This document shows, one piece after another, positions 16,811-17,266 of a stretch of 17,266 bases of DNA. This DNA is from Chloroflexota bacterium (GTDB lineage Bacteria > Chloroflexota > Dehalococcoidia > SM23-28-2 > RBG-16-64-32), in NCBI GenBank assembly GCA_022563285.1, contig JADFNQ010000004.1:1-17266 (forward strand), written 5' to 3'. Position 1 is the stretch's first letter; every line of letters starts with the position of its first letter. Under the pieces are notes generated by a model. It was not told where the DNA came from. It did not search any database and saw nothing but the letters and a program-made list of their open reading frames with translations. The translations under genes and the position numbers were made by a program.

Positions 16811-17266
16811 ATGACCACCACTACTGATACCGTTCTGCTCGACGTCTCCGAGCACGTCGCCACCGTAACCCTCAACCGCCCCGAGAAGCTGAACGCCCTC
16901 AGCGGCGAGCTGATGGAGGCGCTGGTCCCCGCCATTGAGGGGCTGGCGGAGGACAAGGAGGTGCGCTGTGTGGTGATCACCGGCGCCGGCCGTGGTTTCT
17001 GCTCCGGTGGGGACATCGCCGGTATGGCCTCCGGCGAGGCGCTGCCGGATGAGAGCCCTGTGGCCCGCCTTCGCCGCCGCGAGGAGGTGTCGCGCCTGCT
17101 GCACGAGATGCCCAAGCCGACGATCGCCATGATCAACGGGCCCGCCGCGGGGGCGGGGCTGAGTATCGCCCTGGCCTGTGACATCCGTATCGCCGCGGAG
17201 AGCGCCCGCATGGGCACCGCCTTCGTGCGGGTGGGCTTCTCCGGCGACTACGGCGGCACCTGGATG
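16811..17266 (+). CDS. enoyl-CoA hydratase/isomerase family protein, 3' end beyond the window
   Basis: The first 152 residues of a crotonase-fold protein are visible, starting at ATG 16811 behind AAGGAGG (16797-16803). VATVTLNRPEKLNAL (16-30), the oxyanion-hole block GRGFCSGGDIAGM (60-72) and NGPAAGAG...CDIRIA (109-128) are clear. The two glutamates of true hydratases (E144 and E164 in rat mitochondrial numbering) fall on Ser118 and Phe138. Asp146 in SGDYGGTW falls where dienoyl-CoA isomerase has its catalytic Asp204. An isomerase or another crotonase reaction is therefore likelier than simple hydration. The C-terminus, which holds the trimer helices, is outside the window. Confidence 0.9.
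   Translation, partial: MTTTTDTVLLDVSEHVATVTLNRPEKLNALSGELMEALVPAIEGLAEDKEVRCVVITGAGRGFCSGGDIAGMASGEALPDESPVARLRRREEVSRLLHEMPKPTIAMINGPAAGAGLSIALACDIRIAAESARMGTAFVRVGFSGDYGGTWM

Overview
The window is a high-GC bacterial chromosome segment, densely coding, with short intergenic gaps. It has no rRNA, tRNA, CRISPR array or insertion-sequence transposase that I can see. Its gene content (Lhr helicase, HemQ-type heme enzyme, acyl-CoA genes, VOC proteins) and short dispersed palindromes that read through as peptides such as PEPVEG or SLSK fit an uncultivated Chloroflexota (Dehalococcoidia-like) genome. That placement is an inference and needs a phylogeny. No gene-free gap exceeds 300 bases; the two largest (6628-6888 and 7774-8047) hold only promoter and hairpin candidates.

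Left part (1-2640, + strand): the 3' end of a VOC/glyoxalase gene with repeat sequence in its linker and tail, a thiolase (546-1700), then a lone, AT-richer PD-(D/E)XK nuclease-like gene (1824-2639). The nuclease gene has a promoter-like -10 box inside a perfect 12-bp palindrome.

Ceramide operon (6627 down to 2739, - strand): serine palmitoyltransferase, a GNAT-fold bacterial ceramide synthase (YghO-like), an NAD-dependent epimerase/dehydratase fitting ceramide reductase CerR, and rpiB. The genes are 12 bp apart, overlapping by 4 bp, and 20 bp apart. Together the first three cover serine + acyl donor to 3-ketosphinganine to 3-ketoceramide to dihydroceramide. This is the most coherent pathway in the window.

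Iron/heme part (6889-8251 and 12850-15802): an FTR1 iron permease with a TTG start and a large imperfect palindrome at its predicted transcription start; a YHS-domain metal protein; an aldo/keto reductase followed 11 bp later by a HemQ-like coproheme decarboxylase fused to a C-terminal Rieske [2Fe-2S] domain; and a DtxR/MntR-family regulator with an unusual mixture of metal ligands. An 1421-residue Lhr-type helicase (8390-12655, - strand) lies between these and is divergent from the reductase.

Right end: a two-domain VOC protein (- strand) diverges from an enoyl-CoA hydratase/isomerase-family gene that runs off the window. The latter lacks both classical hydratase glutamates and carries an Asp where dienoyl-CoA isomerase has one.

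The items most worth following up are the compact ceramide operon, the HemQ-Rieske fusion, and the iron-linked operators.
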